The notes: generated from the sequence alone by a model not told the origin. DNA of 64,000 nucleotides from Microvelia longipes (GCA_018340805.1 JACMZG010001908.1:47924524-47988523); one strand, 5' to 3'. Counted from the first letter of the stretch, positions 23,521-33,935 are shown. A program made the numbers and translations.

Positions 23521-24010
23521 GGATTTAAAAACCAAAAGGGAAGACCATTTTAAAAGACTGTTACATTTAACTTTTTCTTATACAGCATTTCTTTTTATTT
23601 CCATTAATAGGAAGACAAGGAAAATTTCGCGGTTATAGAACGTAGAGAGAAAAAAAATTGTTTGAAGCAAGTCAAGCGTGTTATGTACACGTATGCAGGG
23701 AATTTTTCAATTAACTCCAAACATTAGCGACAATCTTGTTGTTTCTTTTTCTTTAGAAATTTATTTTTATTAAAATTATGCTTTTCCCCTAATATTTATG
23801 TTACAACGGTTTATTTCATAAAAATGTCAGGAAAGAAAATAACAAAGCCGAAAATATCGAAATAGGTGCGATTTTAAAACAAGCATATAAACAATTATAT
23901 TAAATTAAGAATATTTAACAATAAATATACGTTGCCACTTTAAATATAAGTAGTAATTATCGAAAAAACGAGCAAAGGGTAAAATGTTCTACCCTGCGTA
24001 GTCTATAAGC
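23521..24010. other. AT-rich non-coding span
   Basis: Nothing recognised. Confidence 0.4.
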
Positions 24011-24515
24011 AAATTAACTACGCTTATCCTCAATACTTCAGACTCACTACGCTCATCCTCAACACTTCAAATTCATCACGCTCATCCTCAACACTTAAGA
24101 TTCACTACGCTCATCCTCAAAACTTCAGATGCATCACGCTCATCCTCAACACTTAAGATTCACTACGCTCATCCTCAAAACTTCAGATTCATCACGCTTA
24201 TCCTCAACACTTCAGGCTCACTACGCTCATCCTCAACACTTCAGATTCATCACGCTCATCTCAACTTAAGATTCATACGCTCATCCCAACACTTCAGATT
24301 CATCACGCTCATCCTAAACACTTCAGATTCACTACGCTCATCCTCAACACTTCAGATTCATCACGCTCATCCTAAACACTTCAGATTCACTACGCTCATC
24401 CTCAACACTTCAGATTCATCACGCTCATCCTCAACACTTAAGATTCACTACGCTCATCCTCAGAACTTCAGATTTACTACTCTTATCCTCAACAATTCAG
24501 ATTCACTACGCTCAT
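24011..24515 (-). repeat. 29-bp satellite derived from the 5S-SINE body, about 17 units
   Basis: On the plus strand the unit reads ACTACGCTCATCCTCAACAC + TTCAGATTC, alternating with ATCACGCTCATCC. Its reverse complement, GAATCTGAAGTGTTGAGGAT + GAGCGTAGT, matches the GAGGAYGAGCGNAGYGARTC motif of the SINE body at 19.97-20.14 kb. The array therefore looks like a SINE segment amplified in tandem. Confidence 0.9.
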
Positions 24516-24563
24516 TATCAGCAAATCATTAGTTGTTTTGACAGAGATTTTGTGGTATATGTT

Positions 24564-24824
24564 AAACATGGTTAATATTTAAAACACTGAGTTTAAAAAA
24601 AATATATATTTAATTGTCAAACCACAATACATAAAAAAGAAAAACTGACCGGTTTCGACTATTAATTAGTCATCTTCAGAGTACTTTTTATAAACAGTTT
24701 ATAAAAAGTACTCTGAAGATGACTAAGTAATAGTCGAAACCGGTCAGTTTTTCTTTTTTATGTATTGTGGTTTGACAATTAAATATATTCTTTAAACTTA
24801 GTGTTTTAAATATTAACCATGTTT
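24564..24824. mobile_element. 261-bp near-perfect hairpin (foldback MITE)
   Basis: The arms read AACATGGTTAATATTTAAAA + CACT inward to AGTACTTTTTATAAAC, and the complement follows at once, around the centre near 24695. The arms contain AACTGACCGGTTTCGACTAT and CATCTTCAGAGTACTTTTTA. It is inserted at or beside the right end of the 29-bp array. No protein. Target duplication not obvious. Confidence 0.85.
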
Positions 24825-25317
24825 TTTATTATCAGCACTTCAGATTCACTAAGTTTATCTAATAAATCTAAAATAGATTATTTATGTGAAACCCTAGTTT
24901 CGGATTATTAGTGAAAACACAATAATCTTTTCTTATATTTCTACGGTATAAGTGAGGAAACATATTAATGATAAATAAATGAATAGATCAAAACTAAACT
25001 AAAGGCGAACGCCTTAAAGTGGATAATAATCCAAAATAATTATTACTTTATAACCAAGAGATGTTTTTATTATTTGTTTATTTACTGAAGTGTATATGTA
25101 TTTGTTTAGTTAAATAAAGGAAATTTTTATTAAAAAAAACAATAGAATTGAATTAATTAAAAAGATTTTATTTATATTTCAATAAATACTGGTTAAATCC
25201 TGATGTATTTTTAAACACATTTTTATTTTCTTGTTAATTTCCAAATCTTAAAACAAAAGATTTGTGTTTATCTTATTTGACAGCATATTGAAAAGAAGGT
25301 AATGTTGAATTGAAGAT
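24825..25317. other. AT-rich non-coding span
   Basis: A 3'-end-like family A scrap (CTACGGTATAAGTGAGGAAA) lies near 24.94 kb; otherwise nothing. Confidence 0.45.
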
Positions 25318-25395
25318 AGAATAATTATTACTTTTCCTCATTTTATCGTAGGTATATAGGAAAAGTATTGTTTCAATTTCAGATCCGTGACTTTA
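25318..25395 (-). repeat. Family A interspersed repeat, 3' end
   Basis: ACTTTTCCTCATTTTATCGT, then AGGTATATAGGAAAAGTATT, is the reverse complement of the family end. Confidence 0.65.
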
Positions 25396-25499
25396 GTTTC
25401 TTTTGACTTATTTGTTTAAGGAGTTTAAAGACCTCCTTGAGAGATGAAACTTTGTATAAAAATCAATCTTTAGGTCTAGCTCTGATGTCCATAAAATAT

Positions 25500-25765
25500 T
25501 TTTGACGTAATTATACGACAATAATGAGTCAGTAAAAATGTCAAATATTCAAACGTGGAGATTTTTTTATCAATGTGAAATTTATTACACATGTAGTCAT
25601 GTAGAGGAACAACATGCGTGCTAAGATCATCTCATTATCAGCAGTAGTTTAATTATTTTTAATGACTTGTATACGTTTATTATTAAAAAAAAAATCGTTA
25701 CAATCGAAAAAATTCCATAGAGTTGAAATTTGATACAAGTGTATTCCTGTACATAAGAATAAAAT
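25500..25765 (+). repeat. Family A interspersed repeat, head
   Basis: ACAATAATGAGTCAGTAAAA, CATGTAGTCATGTAGAGGAA, GATCATCTCATTATCAGCAG and GTTGAAATTTGATACAAGTG occur in family order. Confidence 0.7.
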
Positions 25766-26695
25766 ATCTCAAGGAATCTCTAACAACAGAGACGTAGCAC
25801 ACAAATGGACTAATTACAAATTACATAAAGACATTAGAATACAATTTGTATCGGTGTAAAATTGATGGTTTAAATAGGAACAATTGGTATCACTGTCAAT
25901 ACAATAGAGTAATGTTTATAAAGGATCCCTCGTAGTAAGCAATCATTGTAAAGACATAACAAGAGATAGTTTTCGTACAAAAGACACTGAGGTTTGTCAA
26001 GGGGTGACTGTTCCTTAGAGTGTGTTTGAAATGAAAAGGGTTGCAAGTATTTTCCCCATAGCTTTTCCCGTATTCTTATAGGTTTTCAGAACCACAATGA
26101 TAAAAGGGGACAATATTATAAAGATAAAAGGTAAAATCTGGATCAGTGAGAAGTATAGGAAGGTATACGGATAGGATATGTCACAACGGGTTCTTACTAC
26201 GTAATGCTCTTATCCTAAATACCTTCCCTTTTATCTTAAAAGCTCTGTATTTATTAAAATTCTCTTTACTATAAAGTAGATTGTGGGATAAAAGGTTACC
26301 AAGTCAATAAGTTAACTTCTAAAAGATTATCTTCCCCTTCCTATCAGTTGATATAAAATATAAATAAATTAGCGACATACAAGCTGTATACGGAACATCA
26401 GAAAATAAACCCCCTGTATAAACTTGTTACTCGTAATAACTTTATAAATCCTTATCTGTCTAAACCGCGATATTATGATCCTAAACTAATATTAAAAGGA
26501 AGGTAATTATCTCCTTAAATAATAATAATACCAACTTTTAAAAGAAACCAAAAATGTCATTATTAATATATGCTTTATAAAGATAAAAATAGGGAAGCGA
26601 TATATATATATATATTCGTCAACGAATTAAAAATTAAAATGTATTTTTATTGGCATTTCATTAGAAATTGGCGTATATGAGGGGTTGTTCAGATA
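25766..26695. other. AT-rich non-coding span
   Basis: No gene recognised. A short TATATATATA run is at 26.60 kb. Confidence 0.45.
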
Positions 26696-26727
26696 ATGGA
26701 AATTGAGGGGAGAGAAGGAGAAAAATT

Positions 26728-26728
26728 A

Positions 26729-26778
<50 letters not shown>
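26728..26778. repeat. (TA)n microsatellite
   Basis: About 25 TA dinucleotides. The Ile-Tyr repeat that a frame would encode here is not a protein signal. Confidence 0.95.
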
Positions 26779-26781
<3 letters not shown>

Positions 26782-26884
26782 GTTCAAAGACGTTTCTATG
26801 GCGTATGATAACTTTCCAACGCTTTCTCAAATTTGTTTGAACCTCGGTAAAAAAAGGTTTAGAACCTTATTGTTTATAAGATGT

Positions 26885-26968
26885 GCTTGACGTCATTAAC
26901 TCTCAATAATGACTCAGCAAAAATTTCCATGAATCAAAAAAGTTTGAAAAATTGTGAGATCGAGTTAA
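26885..26968 (+). repeat. Family A interspersed repeat, head fragment
   Basis: GACGTCATTAACTCTCAATA + ATGACTCAGCAAAAATTT, followed by GAGATCGAGTT. Confidence 0.55.
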
Positions 26969-27182
26969 AAATCAACACGCGTCACCACTATGTACGGTAA
27001 AAACATATACAAAGTTAAAAGTTCATTATTAGTAATAATTCCAATTTTTTCCATGTATTTTAAAAATAGATTTAGTTTGAAAAAAAATATCAGTATAAAA
27101 GTAGTTGTACTAACAAATAATGCAATGTCGGGCATGTTACGAATATATTTATATAAGGGATGTGTGCTAGTGTAGCGATCAT

Positions 27183-28904
27183 TTAGGGTTTCTTTGTGCA
27201 GGTTGTACAAGATGGTGATCCTGTTGGAGGCCCACAGAACTTCTTCGTTAATTGTAAAATTCGATCTGCTTCTCGAATTCCAGATTCTCTAGCCCCATGA
27301 AGAGTCGAAAAGTGTCTAGGAGACGTATGTTCTCCGGCAAATAGTATAATAGGAGGGACATCTCCCGGGTAACAATTATCCGGTAATGGTTCAGATAAAG
27401 CTTGTATATGGTGGGCTTGAGAGTTAACTCCCATATAGGTATAAGATCCATAATAATATGGATCTGTAGACCAACAAGAACGAACCATTTCAATAGGTTC
27501 TGGAATTGAAGGGTCACCAGTAAATTTTCGAAGTAACGTGGTTATAGTTCTAGCTACTTCTTCGTCGGTACACAATTCAAAATTCTTAGCTTCCGCACCT
27601 GCGACAGACGTTTGAAGTACATTTTTTGATCCGAAAACCGGAGAAAATGTAGATATTCCTTTAGTCCAACTACTCCTGTCCTTTAGTTCGTCTGCTTTCC
27701 ACGCTAACGTTATTCCGCCGTTACCACACCAAAAAGGTTTGTCGTACATAAGGAAAATCTTGTTAACATTGCCGTAACCCAAAGAATTGATTGCTTCCAT
27801 TTTATTAGCAGGTAGACCAGGACAGAATAGGCAGTCAGACGTTGTTTTCAGAACACCGAGAGATACAGTTACAATAACATAATCGCATGGAAACTCTTCA
27901 TTATCTTCAGTTATTACTACTGCTCGAGGACACAGAGAGGTTCCAGCAGTTCCCCATCTGATCGAAGCAACTGGTTTGCAATAAATAATACCACAGTTTG
28001 GAAGAGGTTTAAGAAGAGGCGCCAAAACACCAGCGAGACCATTTCTCACCCTGATGTCTCCACCAGGCAACTGCCGGTAAGAGCCATAACTTTTCGAGCC
28101 AATACACCCTAAATCAGCACCTAATCGATTTCGAAGATAATTAGAGAGCCCAAAAAGAGCGCTAGCGACTTCACATTTATTTTCATCTTCAATATCTTTT
28201 AACCCTAATGAAATTGATTCATTGACAAAAGAATCCAGGGTGACATGAGGGGAGGATTCACTGAACAGGAATAAATCTGCAGCTTTTGATATAATTGATT
28301 GATAGATTCCTAGAGCCTTCTGAACAATATCCTTGGGAAGAGCTTTGCCAGAGCTTGTGAGGAATGATCCACAATGGTATTCTATTCGATCTAAAGGGTA
28401 TTTTATAAGCTGTTCTAAAGCTGCTAACGTATAAACTTTATTAGCAACGCATGCTCCTAAAATGTATTGAGCTCCTAACTCGACGACTGAATCCCCCAGC
28501 CAACACGATTTAAGTCTTCCGCCAGGTCTGTCGGTGGCTTCGAGAAGTCTGAAATTAGTAAGACCACACTGACTCAATCTAGCAGCAGCTGACAGTCCAG
28601 CTATTCCGCCTCCAATAATGACAACACATGGTTGTTCAACACAATCCTCTAAAGTACATAAATCATCGTGACACTCAGCCATCTTAACATTGGTCTGACA
28701 GCTACCCCAACTCCAGTCGCAAGTTAACGTCTTTTCTGGCTTTTCATCTGCTTCATTTTTAGATTTTTCATCTGATTTAGATTCCGGTTTTTTATCTTTT
28801 TCGTCTTTATCTTTTCCATAACTTCTTGTCCACATGAAACTCCAAGGCAAGGAAAAAGGCACATGCTTAGTACATACAGATTTACTTATTTTTGAAACCA
28901 ACAT
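27183..28904 (-). CDS. Flavin amine oxidase, spermine/polyamine oxidase-like, probably mitochondrial
   Basis: An intact 573-codon frame without introns. The family oxidises polyamines or related amines with FAD and releases hydrogen peroxide. Seen in order: a basic N-terminus MLVSKISKSVCTKHVP..FMWTRSYGK (arginine and hydroxyl-rich, with an RSY site typical of matrix-processing cleavage); a Lys/Glu-rich linker at residues about 30-58; the dinucleotide fold VVIIGGGIAGLSAAARL at about 95-110 with the acidic end LLEATDRPGGR; GAQYILG at about 145-150; the FAD-proximal lysine in NVNKIFLMYDKPFW at about 382; and the C-terminal GEHTSPRHFSTLHGARESGI at about 524. The usual GAxxIHG motif has Leu in place of His. 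The start is the first ATG; the GTG two codons earlier is not used in nuclear genes, and an in-frame stop lies further upstream. A weak TATAAA on the minus strand near 27.15 kb could serve poly(A) addition. Substrate is not determined. Confidence 0.92.
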   Translation of the reverse strand: MLVSKISKSVCTKHVPFSLPWSFMWTRSYGKDKDEKDKKPESKSDEKSKNEADEKPEKTLTCDWSWGSCQTNVKMAECHDDLCTLEDCVEQPCVVIIGGGIAGLSAAARLSQCGLTNFRLLEATDRPGGRLKSCWLGDSVVELGAQYILGACVANKVYTLAALEQLIKYPLDRIEYHCGSFLTSSGKALPKDIVQKALGIYQSIISKAADLFLFSESSPHVTLDSFVNESISLGLKDIEDENKCEVASALFGLSNYLRNRLGADLGCIGSKSYGSYRQLPGGDIRVRNGLAGVLAPLLKPLPNCGIIYCKPVASIRWGTAGTSLCPRAVVITEDNEEFPCDYVIVTVSLGVLKTTSDCLFCPGLPANKMEAINSLGYGNVNKIFLMYDKPFWCGNGGITLAWKADELKDRSSWTKGISTFSPVFGSKNVLQTSVAGAEAKNFELCTDEEVARTITTLLRKFTGDPSIPEPIEMVRSCWSTDPYYYGSYTYMGVNSQAHHIQALSEPLPDNCYPGDVPPIILFAGEHTSPRHFSTLHGARESGIREADRILQLTKKFCGPPTGSPSCTTCTKKP

Positions 28905-29812
28905 TATCACACTACACGCACAAAAACTCTTCGAAATGCAATGTTTTTATTTCAATTTGACATTATTGTCAGAAAGCTACGATTTTTCTCATTTAATAAG
29001 AAGCGATAAGAATTCCATAATCACCATTAAGTAAAGAACTATAAAAGGTTATAAAGCAGATCTTTGCTGTATGAATAATTATATACATTCAAATATGAAA
29101 AAAAGATTTATTTTTAATTGTTTAATTTGATTCAGGCGAGGTTATATATACTAATATTCCCGCTGGGTAGATAATCTGATAGACTAAAAGGCCTTTTTTA
29201 AAAAAATAAAATTTATTTATTTATTTTAATAAAAAACAATAAGCGGCCGTTTAGTGGCCGATATTTACAGCTCCACATATTTAAAGTTAGGTTTTTAGCA
29301 GTATCTACACATAATAGATACGCAATTTAAAGTATTTTGAAAATTATCACAAAATAAAATAATACAAATTATGAATTATATACATATAATACGTGAATAA
29401 ATATTCATAAGAATTACTTAAAAAGGGATACTTTAACACAAGGTTTACTACATATATATAGAAGGGCTTTAGATTTGTTAACTGAAATATACGATTAATC
29501 TAGTGTTCTCGCGTGAATGAAGCATTTATTACATCTATCTGTTGAGGGTATGAGTAATATGACTAAAAAAACTTCTATTGCTTACTTTGCCTGGACACTA
29601 TGCACAATCCCCGATCTAGATTGGGCAATTTTGTCTGAATTCAATTCTATTACTCAATGATTGTTTCAATTAATTTAAAATGCTAAAACTAGCATATTAC
29701 TTTTACGTATTAATTATTTACAATTTACCAGCACTGTATATTGTAAATATGTAAAAAACTTTCCGAGTACCTTAAAGAACTCTAGCTATTAAGAGTTATT
29801 AGTGGTTGTAAT
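28905..29812. other. Upstream flank of the oxidase gene
   Basis: The promoter is expected here on the minus strand, but no convincing TATA box or initiator stands out. The rest is AT-rich with nothing recognised. Confidence 0.4.
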
Positions 29813-29955
29813 TAGCGACTTTGTGCTATTTTTGTGACTTTGTGCTATTTACTTTATGACTTTGTGCTATTTTTGTGACTTTGTGCTATTTACTTTATAA
29901 CTTTGTGCTATTTTTGTGACTTTGTGCTATTTACTTTATGACTTTGTGCTATTTT
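29813..29955. repeat. 41-bp tandem repeat, about 3.5 units
   Basis: The unit is GACTTTGTGCTATTTTTGTG + ACTTTGTGCTATTTACTTTA + T, itself two diverged 20-bp halves. Confidence 0.9.
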
Positions 29956-30059
29956 TTGTATCCATTCTTATTTTGAATACATTATTTCTTATTAAAAATA
30001 GTACTATGTATGTTAGGTTTATCATTTTGATACTACCGAGTTTTGCAAAACATGAATAG

Positions 30060-30240
30060 TTGACACAATATAATTGTGCGAGAGACACCAAGGAAATGTA
30101 ACAAGCAAAATGCAATGCTACATCTGGGAACTGTTCCATCATTCGACATTCGTCATACTTGATGGCTCGACATAATGTCATGTCCCACTCTGTTTCGTTA
30201 CGTCTAACTCATCAAGGCGCCGACAGAGCCTGAACTCACT
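30060..30240. mobile_element. Single arm related to the 11.8-kb foldback element
   Basis: GTGCGAGAGACACCAAGGAA, GAACTGTTCCATCATTCGAC and CGACATAATGTCATGTCCCA match the arm of the 11.82-12.14 kb foldback. The second arm is missing. Confidence 0.6.
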
Positions 30241-30334
30241 CTGACCTTCAATTAATTCCGAAGAATATAATGTGAAGTACTTACCAGAGACGAGCGGTGC
30301 TCTCTTACCGCTTATTACTCTGCATTTACATAAC

Positions 30335-30560
30335 ACTAAAAAAATCGGGTTCTGGGTACTTCGTAACTTTTCCTGAACACATTGGACTCGCTACGCTCGA
30401 CCTCTGTTTATACAAGACGTAAATTTATACTGCAACTAGTCTTTAGACTTGCTTTGCTTGTCCTCAGATAGTAAATATATCCTATTCCTACCTAGCAGTC
30501 ACCCATCCAGGCAATGACCACGCTTAATGCTGCTTGACTTTTAAGATCCAACAAAAATTA
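30335..30560 (-). mobile_element. 5S rRNA-derived SINE, nearly full
   Basis: Read on the minus strand, AAGTCAAGCAGCATTAAGCG + TGGTCATTGCCTGGATGGGT is the 3' half of 5S rRNA with its internal promoter (AAGCAGC..GGTCA..GGATGGGTGAC). The body follows: GAGGACAAGCAAAGCAAGTC, TTGCAGTATAAATTTACGTC, GAGCGTAGCGAGTCCAATGT and AGGAAAAGTTACGAAGTACC, ending in CCGATTTTTTTAGTG. It is the best reference copy in the window for this family. Confidence 0.75.
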
Positions 30561-30639
30561 TGGATATACTAGTGTTGAAACGAAACCTGGCGAACTATTT
30601 TTTTACGTAAAGGTATACTATCGCACTAAATTTCAACTT

Positions 30640-30995
30640 AAATGGATTATTTTTAAAGCTCGTATACATGGCTACATGCGTGCCAAATCCTAATAAGATC
30701 GTAATATTTTTCTCTGTCTTATGATTTTTCGAAATTTTTACTGAGTCATTATTGCGGGTTAGTGACGACATTAGAAAAAATTGTTTCCCGGATATTGGGA
30801 CATTGGGAATTTGGATTATTCGACATTGGGAGTTACGATGATAACACACGCACACACACATGCATATACAGACATAAAACTTGGTTAAAACCACTCAGGA
30901 GGTCTTAAAAACACCTGAAACTGATAATTTAGGTGACGGCCGGGTTTCGGATATTTTCAAACACAATACTTTTATGCGTTACATACCATTATGAG
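30640..30995 (+). repeat. Family A interspersed repeat, long copy
   Basis: ATGCGTGCCAAATCCTAATA, TTTTTACTGAGTCATTATTG, a CACACACACACATG tract, AACCACTCAGGAGGTCTTAA + AAACACCTGAAACTGATAAT, and GACGGCCGGGTTTCGGATAT. One of the most complete copies. Confidence 0.8.
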
Positions 30996-31436
30996 CGACA
31001 CAGACACACACTCACATATACAGTGGAAAACTGAGCCAAAAAGGCTCAAGGAGGGTTTGACCTAGAAGGGCCCAAACTTACATCTTAAGGGCCCAATGGG
31101 GGGGGGTCCTATAATGCATATCAGAGGGGTCCACTTTTAACTAGAGTAGTATAAATAATTATAGCAAGCTTAATTTAATTTCATATTTAATAAAATTGAA
31201 GTAAATAATACTATTTTATTTAAATAAACAAGTTTATAAAATAAACAAGTAAGAATAAAATAAACTTATGTGTATTCATTTTAATGAAAGTTTTTAACTA
31301 AACTATTTTATGTTTAATCTATAGGGCCCTTTTGTACTGCTCTAGGGCCCTGATCAAGTATGTTAGGGCCCCTTGTGGCCTTAGTCTTCCGTTTAGGACA
31401 TTAAAAGGCCCAAGTATAAGGAATGGTGCCCGTAAT
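30996..31436. other. Non-coding span with GGGCCC-rich patches
   Basis: AAGGGCCCAATGGGG near 31.09 kb and ATAGGGCCCTTTTGTACTGC near 31.32 kb flank an AT-rich core of about 200 bp in partly inverted order, suggesting a small unclassified element. No gene. Confidence 0.4.
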
Positions 31437-31640
31437 ACTAAAAGTAGTACAGGTAAGTCAGTGTCAATGTAAAAGCAGCACTGGTAATTCAGTGTCAAGG
31501 TAAAAGTAGTACAGGTAATTCAGTCTCAAGGTAAAAGTAGTACAGGTAATTCAGTCTCAAGGTAAAAGTAGTACTGGTAATTTCGTCATAAAGTAAAAGT
31601 AGTACTGGTAATTCCGTCATAAAGTAAAAGTGTAATTTAA
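31437..31640. repeat. 31-bp tandem repeat, about 6 units
   Basis: The unit is GTAAAAGTAGTACAGGTAAT + TCAGTCTCAAG. Confidence 0.9.
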
Positions 31641-32423
31641 GTTACCACTAAAGACCTAATAAAAATGGTTTACAGACGGCTGCACAAATTTCACGCCAAC
31701 TGTCTTTATTTCACATGCAGAGTGTTGGTACAGTATGAGAACTGGTTTAGCGTCGACTTTGACTGTGCAATAAAGACGAGATAAAAATTCATATAAGGAA
31801 AGATGCTTCAGATATACAATGCAATTTAATCTAAAATTTGATGTAAAACATGTGAATTACATGTATCTAGATGTAATATCAATAAACTAATTGGTATTAT
31901 TTAAATTCAAACTACTTGTACATATACTCTCTGGAATAATAACAAGGACCATGGACAGACACATGGACAGACGCATGGTGTATGGAATGTAGGCGGAGCA
32001 ACAGTTGACGGGGCTGTGAGCATGTTTGTTTTATTAAAATACGCTAGAAACCTTAATACATGGTACTTATATACACGGGGAACACATAATAAAATAAAAG
32101 GTAAATAAAATGTATATACTGTTACAATGTCTGTCACAATTTAGGAAATGGAAAATCATAACTGAGTAATATACTAAGAAACAAAAACGAATATTACTTT
32201 CATTTATTTATTGTGGAGCTTAATTAGACATTATAATATTACTTTTATGAACTAATATTAAAACAACAATGTGCATCGTCATAAAAACATTTACAAACAA
32301 ATTATTCACAGTCGTTTAAGTAAATAAAAGATCCACAGTAGATTGTAAAAGGGACTTGACCCTTGGAGACTATTGAGGGGAAACTACCCTAAATAGGGTA
32401 AATCACTTCGGACCACCCAACAC
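31641..32423. other. Upstream flank of tRNA-iMet
   Basis: No gene or clear repeat seen. Confidence 0.4.
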
Positions 32424-32495
32424 AGCAGAGTGGCGCAGTGGAAGCGTGCTGGGCCCATAACCCAGAGGTCCGTGGATCGAAACCACGCTCTGCTA
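32424..32495 (+). tRNA. Initiator tRNA-Met (CAT)
   Basis: A complete 72-nt cloverleaf. The acceptor stem AGCAGAG pairs with CTCTGCT. The A box is TGGCGCAGTGG. The anticodon arm CTGGG-CCCATAA-CCCAG has CAT at 32456-32458. The T arm carries GGATCGAAACC. A first base pair A-T and the GATCGAAA T loop (AUCG in place of TPsiC) are hallmarks of eukaryotic initiator tRNA-Met. A TTTTT Pol III terminator follows at 32501. It is expected to be functional and supplies the start methionine for cytosolic translation. Confidence 0.96.
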
Positions 32496-32548
32496 ACAAA
32501 TTTTTATAAAAATTAACTGAGTAATTAGAATCCAGCTCTACCTATAAC

Positions 32549-32617
32549 AGCATAGAGACGCAGTTAAAGTGTGCTAGGCCCATGTCAGAGGTCTGTGGAT
32601 CGAAACCACGCTTTTCG
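32549..32617 (+). pseudogene. tRNA-iMet pseudogene (tandem copy)
   Basis: This starts exactly 125 bp after the intact gene and repeats its sequence with scattered changes. The acceptor start is AGCATAG and the A box reads AGACGCAGTTA. The anticodon arm has lost bases (CTAGGCCCATGTCAG), so its stem can no longer form. The T arm is intact, but the acceptor 3' side is CTTTTC. The flanking DNA after both copies is also similar (AACTGAGTAATTAGAATCCA versus AACTAAGTAATTCAATTCTA), so a whole gene-plus-flank unit was duplicated. Confidence 0.88.
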
Positions 32618-33640
32618 ATTACAATTTTATTCAAATAATTAACAACTAAGTAATTCAATTCTAGCTAAGTGGTCGTAGTGTATTTATAGGCGCACCTGTC
32701 TAACACCCTACTCAGTCTGCAGCTAATCTTGAGTCGGCATCAGTCTATTTTAAGAAATTTAAATCTTTTACCTCATTCCACCTTGAACTATATTTTACTT
32801 TATATACAAAAACATAAAAGCTATTCTTCCTTACATTTCTTTAATCTATCTTTAGCTTTATTTTAACTGTTTCATTATCTTCAAAAAGAACATTTAGTAA
32901 TTGTTCATTGTGATCACTTATTTATACATACCTATAAGAATAATACAAACCAAATTTCAAAGTCTAAATTAAGTTTTTACATGAATTGTAAATAATTCAT
33001 AGTTTCTAGTCAGCTTATGTGATACTTTAGGGTTTATAAAATAGAAGATGACGAATTAAAATTTAAAAGAACTATAAACAAATAGTTTTTCGCTTTCTTT
33101 GCCGACTCGCGGCGTTGACAATGAGGGACCGCCAATCAGCACAACCCTCACTCCTGGAGCTTCCCGTAACCACTATGAGGACTCATGATTGTTCGTCCTG
33201 TAGCTGTTTGCCGAAATGGTAGGTTTGTAAGTGGCATATTGCCACGATATTATAATTTCAAAATGAATCAGTCAAAAACTGTGATTTGTTTACATAAAGT
33301 TATATATGTCAAACGATATAATCAGAATTGACACTGTCAATAAAATTGTACGTCATCTTTTTCTTAAACAAAAATAGTAGTTTCTACTAAGTCGAGATTT
33401 TTAGTTAATGATACATGCACATATAACAATCAATAGGGTTTAGAACATTTATAAGGATGAATTTTGTGTCAAGTTTCATTTAGATCCGAGCCTGTGCGAT
33501 CTGTGCAACATAAAAAAGATTCCTAACCCCTGTGTCAAAAGAGGGGTCGGGAATTGTTTCTATCCCTAATTTTAAATCAAATTTAAGACCATTAATAGTA
33601 GATATACTAAAAACAATAAAATATTTTCACGATTATGGTT
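32618..33640. other. Non-coding span
   Basis: No gene recognised. A GC-richer patch at 33.10-33.23 kb (CGACTCGCGGCGTTGACAAT) is not placed in any family. Confidence 0.4.
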
Positions 33641-33935
33641 TAATCATTGAAAAGCATAAAAAGCGTAGCATTTTTGAGCTGCATGCTTTAATCATTGAAA
33701 AGCATAAAAAGCGTAGTATTTTTGAGATGCATGGTTTAATCATTGAAAGGCATAAAAAGCGTAGCATTTTTGAGATGCATGGTTTAATCATTGAAAAGCA
33801 TAAAAAGCGTAGCATTTTTGAGCTGCATGGTTTAATCATTGAAAAGCATAAAAAGCGTAGTATTTTTGAGATGCATGGTTTAGCAATTGGGAAGCATAAA
33901 ACGCGTAGTTATTTTAAACTGCATGATTAAATAAT
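33641..33935. repeat. 48-bp tandem repeat, 6 units, open on both strands
   Basis: The unit is TTAATCATTGAAAAGCATAA + AAAGCGTAGCATTTTTGAGC + TGCATGG. As 48 is a multiple of three, one plus-strand frame reads a 16-residue repeat (LIIEKHKKRSIFELHG) six times, and a minus-strand frame is open too. The plus frame begins with GTG upstream and the only ATGs are inside the units. No promoter or splice signals are evident. I regard it as a minisatellite unless transcript evidence appears. Confidence 0.85.

Noticed and set aside
26696..26890. Small protein with an Ile-Tyr repeat
   Set aside because: It is the translation of a (TA)n microsatellite.
27183..28904. Bacterial horizontal transfer of the oxidase
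   Set aside because: Lack of introns alone is weak evidence. The sequence looks like animal spermine/polyamine oxidases, has a likely organellar presequence and the base composition of a normal insect gene.
28905..28910. Start of the oxidase at GTG 28910
   Set aside because: Nuclear genes start at ATG; the first ATG is two codons downstream at 28904.
33532..33930. 132-codon frame with six 16-residue repeats as a protein gene
   Set aside because: It begins at GTG, has no ATG before the array, no recognisable domain outside the repeats, and the opposite strand is open as well. Kept as a minisatellite with a note.
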